Positions 8,093-14,727 of a stretch of 17,645 bases of DNA are shown in pieces. The notes beneath the pieces are model-generated. The model made no database searches, had not been told where the DNA came from, and worked only from the letters and a program-made list of their open reading frames with translations. Source of the stretch: Anaerolineales bacterium (GTDB lineage Bacteria; Chloroflexota; Anaerolineae; 4572-78; NAK82); assembly GCA_024643945.1 (NCBI GenBank), contig JAHELX010000036.1, positions 1-17,645 of the forward strand. The letters run 5' to 3'. How positions within the stretch are numbered: the stretch's first letter is position 1; each line of letters opens with the position of its first letter. Both the position numbers and the translations under genes were made by a program.

Positions 8093-9268
8093 CTACGGGC
8101 AGACCGACTTGTAGAACTCGAACTCGCCGGCGTCGCTGATCTTGACGATGACAGCGCACTTGACGGGATCACCCTGCTCGGTGAAGGTCATCTTGCCCGT
8201 AATGCCGGCGTAGTCCTTGATCTTGGCCAGCGCATCGCGCACGCACTTGCGATCGGCTTTCAGATCGCCGGTGATCTTGCCGCAGTCCTGGATGGCAGTT
8301 TGCACAATGCCCATAGCATCCCAGGTCAGGGCTGCCACGTCGTCGGGTACGTATCCATGCTTGGCGTTGTAGCGGTCAATGAAATCCTTGGTTGCGCCCT
8401 TGGCACCGGCGGCGGCGTAGTGGGTGCTGAAGAACAACCCCTTGCAGTCGTCACCGCACAGGCTCATCAGCTCGGCTGAACCCCAACTATCGCTGCCTAC
8501 AATGGGCTTATCCCACCCCAACTCGTGGGCCTGCTTGACAATTAAGGGCACCTCATCGTAATACTGGGGCGTGAAGAAGAACTCAGCCCCCGAGTCTTTA
8601 ATCTTGGTTAACTGGGCGCTGAAGTCGCGATCCTTGGTGGTGAAACTTTCGTAGGCCACCACAGAATCGGGACCATTCAAATCTTCCCAGGCCTGCTTGA
8701 AGAACTCGGCCAGTCCCTTGGGGTAGTCACTGGCCACGTCGTAGAGCACCGCAGCCTTGGTGAAGCCGAACTCCTCGGTAACAAAGTTAGCCACGACCGG
8801 TCCCTGGAAGGGATCCAGGAAGCAGGCGCGGAAGACCCAGGGTCGGTTCTCGGTGGTGCGGGGATTGGTGGACCAGGGGCTGATCATTGGGGTTTGGTTG
8901 TTATCTGCCACCTCGCCAGCAGGCACTGCCTGCTTGGAGGCCTGAGGCCCAACGATGACCAGCACTTCGTCCTGGGTGATTAGCTTGGTATTGACGGCCA
9001 CTGCTGACTCGGCCTTGGACTCATTGTCCTCGATAGCCAGCTCGACCTGGTATTTCTTCCCCCCTACATCCAGGCCACCGGCAGCCTTAATGTCCTCAAG
9101 CCACATCTCGGCCGCGTACTTGGTACCTTCGCCCACCTTGGGGATATCGCCGGTAATCGGGGCATTGATGCCGATCTTGATGGTGCTGGCTCCGCCGCCA
9201 GGCGCACAAGCCGAAAGCACAGCCAGTGCCAGCAGCATCAACACCAGTCCAACAGCAATCTTCTTCAT
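8093..9268 (-). CDS. livK: LivK-type periplasmic-binding lipoprotein (operon B)
   Basis: An extracytoplasmic substrate-binding lipoprotein of the Peripla_BP_6 type, 391 residues from the chosen start. The signal peptide MKKIAVGLVLMLLALAV is followed by lipobox LSAC with Cys at 21 and a flexible APGGGAS linker. The mature protein has KIGINAPITGDIPKVGEG, LAIEDNESKAES and VIVGPQASKQAVPAG, all in register with the operon A protein but clearly different in sequence. The frame is open to 9328, but ATG at 9268 is preferred because GGAGGAGG lies 9 bases before it; the Met at 9277 is too close to that site. Ligand unknown. The two binding proteins probably recognise different solutes. Confidence 0.95.
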   Translation of the reverse strand: MKKIAVGLVLMLLALAVLSACAPGGGASTIKIGINAPITGDIPKVGEGTKYAAEMWLEDIKAAGGLDVGGKKYQVELAIEDNESKAESAVAVNTKLITQDEVLVIVGPQASKQAVPAGEVADNNQTPMISPWSTNPRTTENRPWVFRACFLDPFQGPVVANFVTEEFGFTKAAVLYDVASDYPKGLAEFFKQAWEDLNGPDSVVAYESFTTKDRDFSAQLTKIKDSGAEFFFTPQYYDEVPLIVKQAHELGWDKPIVGSDSWGSAELMSLCGDDCKGLFFSTHYAAAGAKGATKDFIDRYNAKHGYVPDDVAALTWDAMGIVQTAIQDCGKITGDLKADRKCVRDALAKIKDYAGITGKMTFTEQGDPVKCAVIVKISDAGEFEFYKSVCP

Positions 9269-9673
9269 AGTGTGCATCCTCCTCCTGACTTTTGTGTGTC
9301 TTGGTTTGAATACCTCGCCTGCCAACACATGTGCGAAATAATTGGGATTGGCTGGAATGAATCAGGGTTATGGCCGCTTTCACCCCTCGATTTCGAATAG
9401 CTGAAACAGTTATCCCAGATCATTTCACACCATTCAATTTTGTGAAAGGGCATCACCTCCTTAAAGCTTGAACTTTTGGCAGAAATAACACATTGGATTC
9501 AAACAAAGCGACCCCACGGCCAATGCAATGGGGTCACGGGGCATCATCTCACTTGGCTGGCATTCCTTCTTGCTCCTTTGCAATCCAAGCCGCCAATAAA
9601 TTCAGTGGAAAGAAGATCGCGTCGTGGAAATCGCCCAGGTGGATTATAACAAAAGCTTGCAAGGATAGTCACA
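9269..9673 (-). promoter_or_regulatory. Long 5' leader of operon B
   Basis: If transcription starts about 7 bases after the -10 at 9680-9685, livK has a leader of roughly 400 nt. Within it, 9508-9537 can fold as a 9-bp stem (minus-strand GTGACCCCA with TGGGGTCGC, one G-U pair) followed by GCTTTGTTTG, a weak terminator-like tail. At 9452-9463 the leader contains TAAGGAGGTGAT, complementary to the usual 16S rRNA 3' end. It opens a 63-codon frame (ATG at 9453) whose stop overlaps the livK start as ATGA. The spacing from GGAGG to that ATG is only 2 nt, so translation of the frame is uncertain. No known riboswitch class was recognised. Confidence 0.4.
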
Positions 9674-9679
9674 TGGCGC

Positions 9680-9708
9680 ATTATAGCACAAAAAATTTGG
9701 AAGGTCAA
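9680..9708 (-). promoter_or_regulatory. Sigma70-type promoter for liv operon B
   Basis: On the minus strand, TTGACC (9703-9708), a 17-base spacer and TATAAT (9680-9685). The -10 is perfect and the -35 matches five of six. The start would be near 9673. It points away from the lipM promoter at 9797-9824, so the region is divergent. Confidence 0.7.
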
Positions 9709-9796
9709 CGCTCTGTTTAGGGCGCGAGTGCGTTCATTGTTCTTTCTTAATTTGACAGAATAGATGTATTTGCTTTAAGGTATGACCTTATCTCCA

Positions 9797-9824
9797 TTGA
9801 CTGGCGACTGAGGTATGGTATAAT
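9797..9824 (+). promoter_or_regulatory. Sigma70-type promoter for lipM-ylxP-kinase operon
   Basis: TTGACT (9797-9802), a 16-base spacer and TATAAT (9819-9824), giving a start near 9831 and a leader of about 30 bases before the lipM ATG. Confidence 0.7.
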
Positions 9825-9859
9825 TTTTCTTGTAGCCTTGTGGAGATATTGAGCAAGAG

Positions 9860-10732
9860 ATGACTGATTATCCGCTTGCCATCTGGCGGCTCCTCATCAC
9901 GCCGCCAGCCGATGGCGCGACCAACATGGCAATCGATGAAGCTATTCTGCATGCGCAAGCTGATGGTGCGGGCATCCCAACGCTGCGCTTCTACCAATGG
10001 GAGCCGCCTTGCCTATCCTTGGGATACAACCAGCATTGGGCCGAGGTGGACGAAGCCGCATGCGCCCGTCGGGGCTATACCTGGGTACGGCGCCCGACCG
10101 GCGGACGAGCTATCTTGCACACGGACGAGCTGACCTACAGCGTCGTCGCCCCCGGCGACGAGCCTCGCGTGGCCGGGGGTATCGTGGAATCGTATCGCCG
10201 GCTGAGCACTGGACTGCTGGCCGGGCTGCGCGCCCTGGGTACTGACGTCTTCCAGGCACAAGAAGAGAAAGTGCTCAATCCCGATCAGGGCGCCGTCTGC
10301 TTCGACACTCCGTCGAATTACGAGATTACTGTAGGCGGCAAAAAACTGGTCGGCAGCGCGCAAGTGCGGCGTCGAGGGATGGTGTTACAGCACGGTACGT
10401 TGCCCCTGACCGGTGACTTACGTCGCATCTTGGACTGCTTGCGTGCGAGTGACCCTGTCCTGGCTGGATCAGGCCCTCATCCGGGGGGGAGCCAAGGACA
10501 GGCCGAGTCTCTTCACGGGCGAGATTGGCTTCTGGCGCGCGCCTGCACCCTGGCACAGGCGCTGGGGCGAATCGTGTCGTTCGACGAGGCAGCCATAGCG
10601 CTGGCCCAAGGCTTCGCCAGCGCTTTGAACTTGCAGCTAAAGCCAGGTGATCTCACCGATTATGAACGCTCGCTGGCCGAGCAGTTGCGTCGTGAGCAGT
10701 ACGCTCACGACGCCTGGAATCGTCGCGTTTAA
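9860..10732 (+). CDS. lipM: Octanoyltransferase LipM (BPL/LplA family)
   Basis: A 290-residue cytoplasmic enzyme expected to move octanoate from octanoyl-ACP to the H protein or another lipoyl domain, the first step of lipoate assembly. The family core is clear: NMAIDEAIL near residue 22, RRPTGGRAILHTDELTYSV (78-95), and CFDTPSNYEITVGGKKLVGS (147-166) continuing AQVRRRGMVLQHGTLPL. The conserved Lys is 162. Cys147 in CFDTPSNYE matches the acyl-accepting cysteine of Bacillus LipM, which ATP-using lipoate ligases lack, so transferase is favoured over ligase. The C-terminal YAHDAWNRR also fits LipM. The ylxP gene follows after 9 bases. No lipoyl synthase or lipoyl-dependent complex is visible nearby. 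Confidence 0.88.
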   Translation: MTDYPLAIWRLLITPPADGATNMAIDEAILHAQADGAGIPTLRFYQWEPPCLSLGYNQHWAEVDEAACARRGYTWVRRPTGGRAILHTDELTYSVVAPGDEPRVAGGIVESYRRLSTGLLAGLRALGTDVFQAQEEKVLNPDQGAVCFDTPSNYEITVGGKKLVGSAQVRRRGMVLQHGTLPLTGDLRRILDCLRASDPVLAGSGPHPGGSQGQAESLHGRDWLLARACTLAQALGRIVSFDEAAIALAQGFASALNLQLKPGDLTDYERSLAEQLRREQYAHDAWNRRV

Positions 10733-10741
10733 GGAAAGCCT

Positions 10742-11026
10742 GTGGTTATCGGAGCCTGCACCCTGGAATTGCACATCCCTGGTAATGGATCACTCAAGGG
10801 CAAGCGCCGGATCATCAAAAGTCTTATGGCCCGACTGCGCAGGGAATTCAACGTCTCCGTGGCCGAAGTAGGTGCACAAGATGTGTGGCAATTAGCGATT
10901 ATCGGCGTCGTTTGCGTGTCAAATGACCGAGACTATGTCCATAGCCTGCTTACCCGGGTGGCGCATTGGATCGAAGAAAGCCGATTGGATTGCCAACTGG
11001 TTGACTATCAAATTGAGATTCTGTAG
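10742..11026 (+). CDS. ylxP: YlxP/DUF503 family protein
   Basis: A 94-residue protein of the DUF503 family. Typical features are ACTLELHIPGNGSLKGKRRI near the N-terminus, the basic helix KSLMARLRREFNVSVAEVG, and a C-terminal beta/alpha half ending in VDYQIEIL. Members are often found in nusA-infB-rbfA clusters and have been linked to ribosome biogenesis, but no activity is established. The start is GTG at 10742, 9 bases after lipM, with AAGGAAA upstream. It lies 9 bases before the histidine kinase gene, so the three genes are probably one transcript. Family assignment is good; function is open. Confidence 0.85.
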   Translation: MVIGACTLELHIPGNGSLKGKRRIIKSLMARLRREFNVSVAEVGAQDVWQLAIIGVVCVSNDRDYVHSLLTRVAHWIEESRLDCQLVDYQIEIL

Positions 11027-11035
11027 GGGCAACCT

Positions 11036-13243
11036 ATGCAAAGCGCAGACCAGGTTCTTCTTTTCACCGAAGTGTTAATCTACGTCATTTTGATGCTGCA
11101 GGTACTATTTCGGCAGCGGACCTCCGAGGTTGAAGAGTACCTGGTCGCTTACCTGGGCCTCTCGGTCATCCCTACCTTACTGTGGCTGGCGCGATTGACG
11201 ATCCCCACAATTTCTCTGCCCCCGGTCGAGATCATCTCCTCGTGGGCCAGGGTTGTGCCCGCTCTCGCATTTGGGGCGCTCACCATGTCTTTTGTCCGGC
11301 AGACGCGCTGGGCTGTTGTCTGGTTGGTAGGGGGCATAAGTCTGTTCGTAGTGATAATTGCTTTGCAATTTGGCTGGCTGGGCCAATGGCCTATAGCGAC
11401 GATCGTGGTTCAGATTGTGCTGTGGGCCCTGGCATTGGGAGGAGGCACCCTGGCCGTGTTGCTCGCCTACCGGCGACAGACCAGCCCCCTGCACCGGAAC
11501 CGGCTTCGTTACTGGGTAATGATTCTGGCCTTGTTGGTCGTTTCCGAAGGTATGTCGCTGACGTCTGGCTTTGTGGCGCAAGTAGCGACGCACGTGCTGA
11601 TCTGGATGGCGGCTGGACTGGCGACCTATGTGATTTTGCAAGTGCATCCGCCTGACCTGAAAACCATGATTCGCCAGGCACTTCGCTTCTTGGCATTTAC
11701 GCTGCTGTTGAGCCTGGTTTTCTTTGGAATCCTGATGATAGTGCAAAGCGTCCAACTGCCGACGATCACCCAGCGCGATTCATTGTTGCTGACGGGCGTC
11801 ATCGCCATCGTCATGGCGATTTTCTTGCCTGGACTGTCAAGTCTTTCGAGCGGCGTACTCAATCGCCTTATCTTTGGAGCTGATTATGATGAACAGGAAG
11901 TGGTGCGCCATTACAGCCAGAGTGTGAGCAACATCCTGGACATTGATCGGCTGACCGCTGTTGCCTTCGGTGTCATCAGCGACGTGTTCAACTTGGAACG
12001 GGGGGCGTTGCTGCTGGTACAATACACCGGCGCTGGTCACTCCACCATCTTGCCCATACGGGGGCGAGGCAATGTTTCTACCCAGTTGTTGGAAGTAGAA
12101 ACATTTGGCACCCTGATGAATCGATTTCGCCAGGGTACCCCGTTGACTCAGTACGACCTGGACGTGCTGCCTGCTTATCGTCGCATATCAGAGGCCCAGA
12201 AGCAATGGTTGAGCAACGTGCAAATGGAACTCTATGTGCCTATTCGATCACAAGACGAAGTGATCGGCCTGCTGGCGCTGGGACACAAGAAGTCGGGCGA
12301 GGCTTTCCGCCGCAACGACCTGGATTTGCTGAGCACGCTGGCTGATCAGACTGTGGCGGCCTTGAAGAACGCCCAAATGGTGCAGGATTTGCGCCGTTTG
12401 AATTTAGATGTAAGCCGGCTTAACACCGAGTTAGAGTCAATGAACCGGACGAAGACCGACTTTATCAGCATCGCTTCTCACGAATTGCGCACACCTCTTT
12501 CCCAGGTCAACGGCTATTCGCAAATGTTGGCCGAAGAGCTAGACTCCAATGAGTCGTTGTCAGTCTTTGTCAATGGACTCATTCGAGGCGCTACTCGATT
12601 GACCGAAATTGTAGACGTGATGCTTGACGTATCTCGGCTGGATGTAGGAGCGCTAACTTTGAATCCAGCCTCTGTCAATCTCGCCCGGGTCATTGAGCAT
12701 GCGATGGCCGAATGGGCCTCGGCTCTGGCAGAGCGAGGGCATAACCTCACCACCGAGAGGCTCGAAGCTTTGCCGGCCATAGAAGGGGACTCAGAGCGGT
12801 TGCAACAGACCTTCAGCCAATTAATCAGCAATGCTATCAAATACACTCCCGACAGTGGCCATATTGAAATCATCGGTCACGTGCACGCCGAGAGCGGCGG
12901 CCAATTCGTGGAGGTGATTGTAAAAGATAACGGCATCGGTATTGACCCGGCCGACCAGCACAAAATCTTCGACAAGTTTTATCGCACCGGAGATTTAATG
13001 AAGCACAGCACCGGCAAAACCAAGTTCAAGGGAGCTGGACCGGGCCTGGGATTGTCGCTGGTGAAGGGCATCTTGGATGCGCACGGCGGCCGCATTTGGG
13101 TAGAGAGCTCCGGTCACGACGAGCAGACCTGCCCTGGCAGCAGCTTCCATGTTCTATTGCCTTTGCACCCGCCAGCCTACAACACCGCAATGGCCGAGAC
13201 GCTGGTACACCAGGGACCATTAAGCAAATGGAGTAGCCAATGA
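11036..13243 (+). CDS. Membrane sensor histidine kinase with GAF domain
   Basis: A 735-residue kinase. Residues 1-275 are strongly hydrophobic with about nine membrane segments, beginning VLLFTEVLIYVILMLQVLF. A GAF-like domain follows (about 300-445: NILDIDRLTAVAFGVISDVF through NDLDLLSTLADQTVAALKNA), then a short coiled coil. The dimerisation/phosphoacceptor helix is ISIASHELRTPLSQVNGY, with His482. The ATPase domain has the N-box SNAIKYTP (N599), G1 VKDNGIGIDP, F-box DKFYRTG and G2 GPGLGLSLVKGI. The C-terminal 25 residues are unstructured. No response regulator is adjacent, so it is an orphan in this window. The signal sensed is unknown; the membrane part or the GAF domain could each receive it. 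It ends just before a strong terminator. Confidence 0.92.
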   Translation: MQSADQVLLFTEVLIYVILMLQVLFRQRTSEVEEYLVAYLGLSVIPTLLWLARLTIPTISLPPVEIISSWARVVPALAFGALTMSFVRQTRWAVVWLVGGISLFVVIIALQFGWLGQWPIATIVVQIVLWALALGGGTLAVLLAYRRQTSPLHRNRLRYWVMILALLVVSEGMSLTSGFVAQVATHVLIWMAAGLATYVILQVHPPDLKTMIRQALRFLAFTLLLSLVFFGILMIVQSVQLPTITQRDSLLLTGVIAIVMAIFLPGLSSLSSGVLNRLIFGADYDEQEVVRHYSQSVSNILDIDRLTAVAFGVISDVFNLERGALLLVQYTGAGHSTILPIRGRGNVSTQLLEVETFGTLMNRFRQGTPLTQYDLDVLPAYRRISEAQKQWLSNVQMELYVPIRSQDEVIGLLALGHKKSGEAFRRNDLDLLSTLADQTVAALKNAQMVQDLRRLNLDVSRLNTELESMNRTKTDFISIASHELRTPLSQVNGYSQMLAEELDSNESLSVFVNGLIRGATRLTEIVDVMLDVSRLDVGALTLNPASVNLARVIEHAMAEWASALAERGHNLTTERLEALPAIEGDSERLQQTFSQLISNAIKYTPDSGHIEIIGHVHAESGGQFVEVIVKDNGIGIDPADQHKIFDKFYRTGDLMKHSTGKTKFKGAGPGLGLSLVKGILDAHGGRIWVESSGHDEQTCPGSSFHVLLPLHPPAYNTAMAETLVHQGPLSKWSSQ

Positions 13244-13250
13244 TGCGAAC

Positions 13251-13280
13251 AAAAGCCTCCCCGTACCGGGGAGGCTTTTT
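13251..13280. terminator. Bidirectional rho-independent terminator
   Basis: AAAA-GCCTCCCCG-TAC-CGGGGAGGC-TTTTT: a 9-bp GC-rich stem with a 3-base loop, T-run on the plus side and A-run on the other. It lies 7 bases after the histidine kinase stop and 21 bases after the csoR-like stop on the opposite strand, so it can end both convergent operons. Confidence 0.93.
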
Positions 13281-13301
13281 ACTTCTGGCCGAATCGTTTC
13301 A

Positions 13302-13577
13302 TCAGTGAGGCAGTTGCTCCAAGGCGTGCACTAACTTAACAATAGCCTCGTCGGGCGAGCCAAACTGCTCGGGATCGTTCAAGCAGTTTAGCGCATATTC
13401 CCTGACGACTATCACTGAGACCTGGTGAGCCGCGCCGCGAATGGCGGCCAATTGGGTCAGAATATCCTGGCAGTCACGCTCCTCTTCGATCATGCGGCGC
13501 ACGCCGCGCGCCTGCCCCTCGATTCGTTGTAACCGTTTGATTAACTGATCACGAGTAGCTACAGGTAAAGTTGCCAT
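13302..13577 (-). CDS. CsoR/CstR-family transcriptional repressor
   Basis: A small all-alpha DNA-binding repressor, 91 residues from ATG at 13577. The family core is plain: IKRLQRIEGQARGVRRMIEE, then RDCQDILTQLAAIRGAA. Numbered from the GTG at 13589, the first ligand Cys is 40 and the second is 69 (REYALNC). In copper-sensing CsoR a His lies four residues before the second Cys; here that place is Tyr65. The copper site is therefore incomplete, while both cysteines needed for the CstR-type persulfide or disulfide response remain. The GTG gives 95 residues, but ATG has AAAGGTGA upstream and is preferred. It is the last gene of the thioredoxin operon, whose promoter holds a matching operator, which implies autoregulation. 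Inducer is inferred, not shown. Confidence 0.88.
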   Translation of the reverse strand: MATLPVATRDQLIKRLQRIEGQARGVRRMIEEERDCQDILTQLAAIRGAAHQVSVIVVREYALNCLNDPEQFGSPDEAIVKLVHALEQLPH

Positions 13578-13628
13578 AGGCCGAATCACCTTTGGCGCAA
13601 CAAACGCTCATACCACAGATTGCGCGTT

Positions 13629-13645
13629 GGAGACACCCGGTCTCC
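13629..13645. promoter_or_regulatory. Small hairpin between the FmdB-like gene and the csoR-like gene
   Basis: ggagac-acccg-gtctcc, a 6-bp stem with a 5-base loop in the 80-base gap between the two genes. No U-run follows on the minus strand. It may modulate expression of the repressor relative to the upstream genes, or be incidental. Confidence 0.3.
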
Positions 13646-13657
13646 GCATCAAATGCT

Positions 13658-13867
13658 TCAACCAATTGGGCCACAGCTTGCCGCGCTGCTGGTCGCGCCC
13701 TGCAGGGATTGGCTGCCAGCACCCGACATCCCAAAGACTGAAAAAGCCTTCTTGGCCTGAGTGCTTCCACACTTGGGACATTTCAGCTCGATCTTGGCCA
13801 GACTGGATCGGACAAACTTATCGTATTTTTCGCCGCAGTCTTGACAGATGTATTCATAAATCGGCAT
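13658..13867 (-). CDS. FmdB-family zinc ribbon protein
   Basis: A 69-residue protein starting MPIYEYICQDCGEKYDKFVR, the hallmark of the FmdB putative regulatory family. A first CxxC (CQDC, residues 8-11) and a second (CPKC, about 30-33) form a likely zinc ribbon. The C-terminal half is Ser/Gly/Ala-rich and ends ASCGPIG with one extra Cys. The function of the family is not established. It sits in the thioredoxin operon, 36 bases after the Sec thioredoxin and 80 before the csoR-like gene. Its AAGGAGG site lies about 18 bases before the ATG, farther than normal, and in-frame stops lie between them, so the MPIYEY start is fixed and initiation may be weak. Confidence 0.88.
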   Translation of the reverse strand: MPIYEYICQDCGEKYDKFVRSSLAKIELKCPKCGSTQAKKAFSVFGMSGAGSQSLQGATSSAASCGPIG

Positions 13868-13903
13868 GGCTGAATGTTGTTACTACCTCCTTCCAGTCAA
13901 GAT

Positions 13904-14335
13904 TTAATACCCGCACGTGGGTATAAGTTCATCTACTTGGGCTTGAACGTCACCCGGCCTCAACATGCCGACTTGAGTGAGAACGACCTGACCATCCCCA
14001 TTCACGACAAGCAGTGTAGGCACGGCACGCACACCAAAACGCGCGGCGGCCTGCCTCCCTACCTGGCTCATCAGGTCGAGCCGGATCACAGAAGCCTTAC
14101 CAGCCAGCTTTCGCTCCAACCCATCCACGACAGGTTTTGCCAGCAGGCAGGCACTTCAAAAGTTGGAGTAAAACTCAACCACCGTTGGCTGGTCGGCGCT
14201 CAAGACCCCGTTTAACTCATCAAGCGATGCAAGGTCGCTGGGTTTGCTGCGTAACAGGATAAAAGCGCTCCCAACCAGGGCCAGGAAGGTCAGCAAAATC
14301 CAGTTAGCTTTTATCCAGGTAGATACTTCGATCAT
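13904..14335 (-). CDS. Membrane-anchored thioredoxin-like protein, probable selenoprotein (in-frame TGA at codon 60)
   Basis: Read through one TGA (14156-14158), this is a 143-residue protein. The N-terminus [21 protein letters not shown] includes a membrane segment (about 12-28). A thioredoxin domain follows: [10 protein letters not shown]60, S, A, C63, then [23 protein letters not shown], and the cis-Pro loop [12 protein letters not shown]. Aligned with the trxA product next door ([11 protein letters not shown]), the TGA falls exactly on the nucleophilic Cys, giving UxxC. The ATG overlaps the trxA stop (ATGA, 14332-14335), and the frame is otherwise unbroken on both sides. Selenocysteine is the best reading. 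A recent Cys-to-stop mutation or a sequencing error is the alternative. Without recoding, only a 74-residue C-terminal piece from 14128 would be annotated. Its partner is probably a membrane-side or extracytoplasmic thiol substrate. Confidence 0.75.
14118..14136 (-). promoter_or_regulatory. Candidate bacterial SECIS hairpin after the in-frame TGA
   Basis: On the mRNA, AACCU (14136-14132) can pair with GGGUU (14122-14118), a 5-bp stem with one U-G pair and a nine-base loop GUCGUGGAU. The loop begins 24 nt after the UGA and opens with GU. Position and loop start fit the general form of SelB-binding hairpins in bacteria, which lie in the coding sequence just after UGA. The stem is weak and was folded by eye, and a competing UGCC-UGCU-GGCA hairpin exists at 14149-14138. 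Treat as tentative. Confidence 0.3.
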
Positions 14336-14673
14336 GCGAGAACCGGTGCCAATTTGTTGACGATAAACTGCTTAGGCACGGCCCCAACCTGTCGGTCAAT
14401 TTCCTGTCCATCCTTGATGAACAGCATCGTCGGAATGCCGCGCACACCGTAGCGGGTTGCCCACGCCGGATCCTCGTCGGTGTTAACCTTGGCTACAATC
14501 AATTTACCTGCGTAGTCCCGCGCAATCTCCTCCAAGATGGGCGCGACCATGTGACATGGTCCACACCAGGGAGCCCAAAAATCCACGATAACCGGCAAAG
14601 ACGACTTAAGCACAGTCTCTTCAAAGGCATCGTCTTTCACGTGAATCGGGCTGTCAACAATCTTCTCGGTCAT
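14332..14673 (-). CDS. trxA: Thioredoxin
   Basis: A 113-residue cytoplasmic thioredoxin, standard length and fold. The active site is [16 protein letters not shown] with the WCGPC dithiol. The conserved Asp/Lys strand [20 protein letters not shown] and the cis-Pro loop [14 protein letters not shown] follow. It reduces protein disulfides using electrons from thioredoxin reductase (not in this window). The start is ATG at 14673 with GGAG 6 bases upstream. It is the first gene of the operon, directly downstream of a consensus promoter and a CsoR-type dyad. Its stop overlaps the start of the Sec thioredoxin as ATGA. Placement under a thiol-reactive repressor suggests it is induced by persulfide, disulfide or metal stress rather than being the housekeeping copy; this is inference. 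Confidence 0.96.
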   Translation of the reverse strand: MTEKIVDSPIHVKDDAFEETVLKSSLPVIVDFWAPWCGPCHMVAPILEEIARDYAGKLIVAKVNTDEDPAWATRYGVRGIPTMLFIKDGQEIDRQVGAVPKQFIVNKLAPVLA

Positions 14674-14701
14674 GATATCTCCATCCTTTCTTTAGGGCTC
14701 T

Positions 14702-14720
14702 GATACCCCCAGGGGGTATC
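14702..14720. promoter_or_regulatory. CsoR-family operator dyad
   Basis: GATACCCCC-A-GGGGGTATC: two perfect 9-base arms around one central base. This has the TACCC...GGGTA form with C/G tracts known for CsoR/CstR-type repressors. It begins 7 bases downstream of the -10 of the thioredoxin operon promoter and ends 28 bases before the trxA ATG, so bound repressor would cover the transcription start. The csoR-like gene at the end of the operon is the obvious ligand. Confidence 0.85.
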
Positions 14721-14727
14721 AGGGAAT

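Noticed and set aside
11177..11755. 192-codon minus-strand frame inside the histidine kinase
   Set aside because: It lies opposite the membrane part of the kinase and has low-complexity Gln/His/Arg-rich composition typical of an antisense frame.
13904..14128. Independent 74-residue protein starting at 14128
   Set aside because: Its start is an internal Met/Val-region codon in the middle of a thioredoxin fold, without a ribosome site. The sequence upstream of the TGA continues the same fold in the same frame.
14156..14158. TGA read as Trp or Gly through a variant genetic code
   Set aside because: TGA ends several clear genes here (trxA, csoR-side neighbours, livG of operon B, the kinase), and Trp positions in conserved motifs use TGG, so the code is standard.
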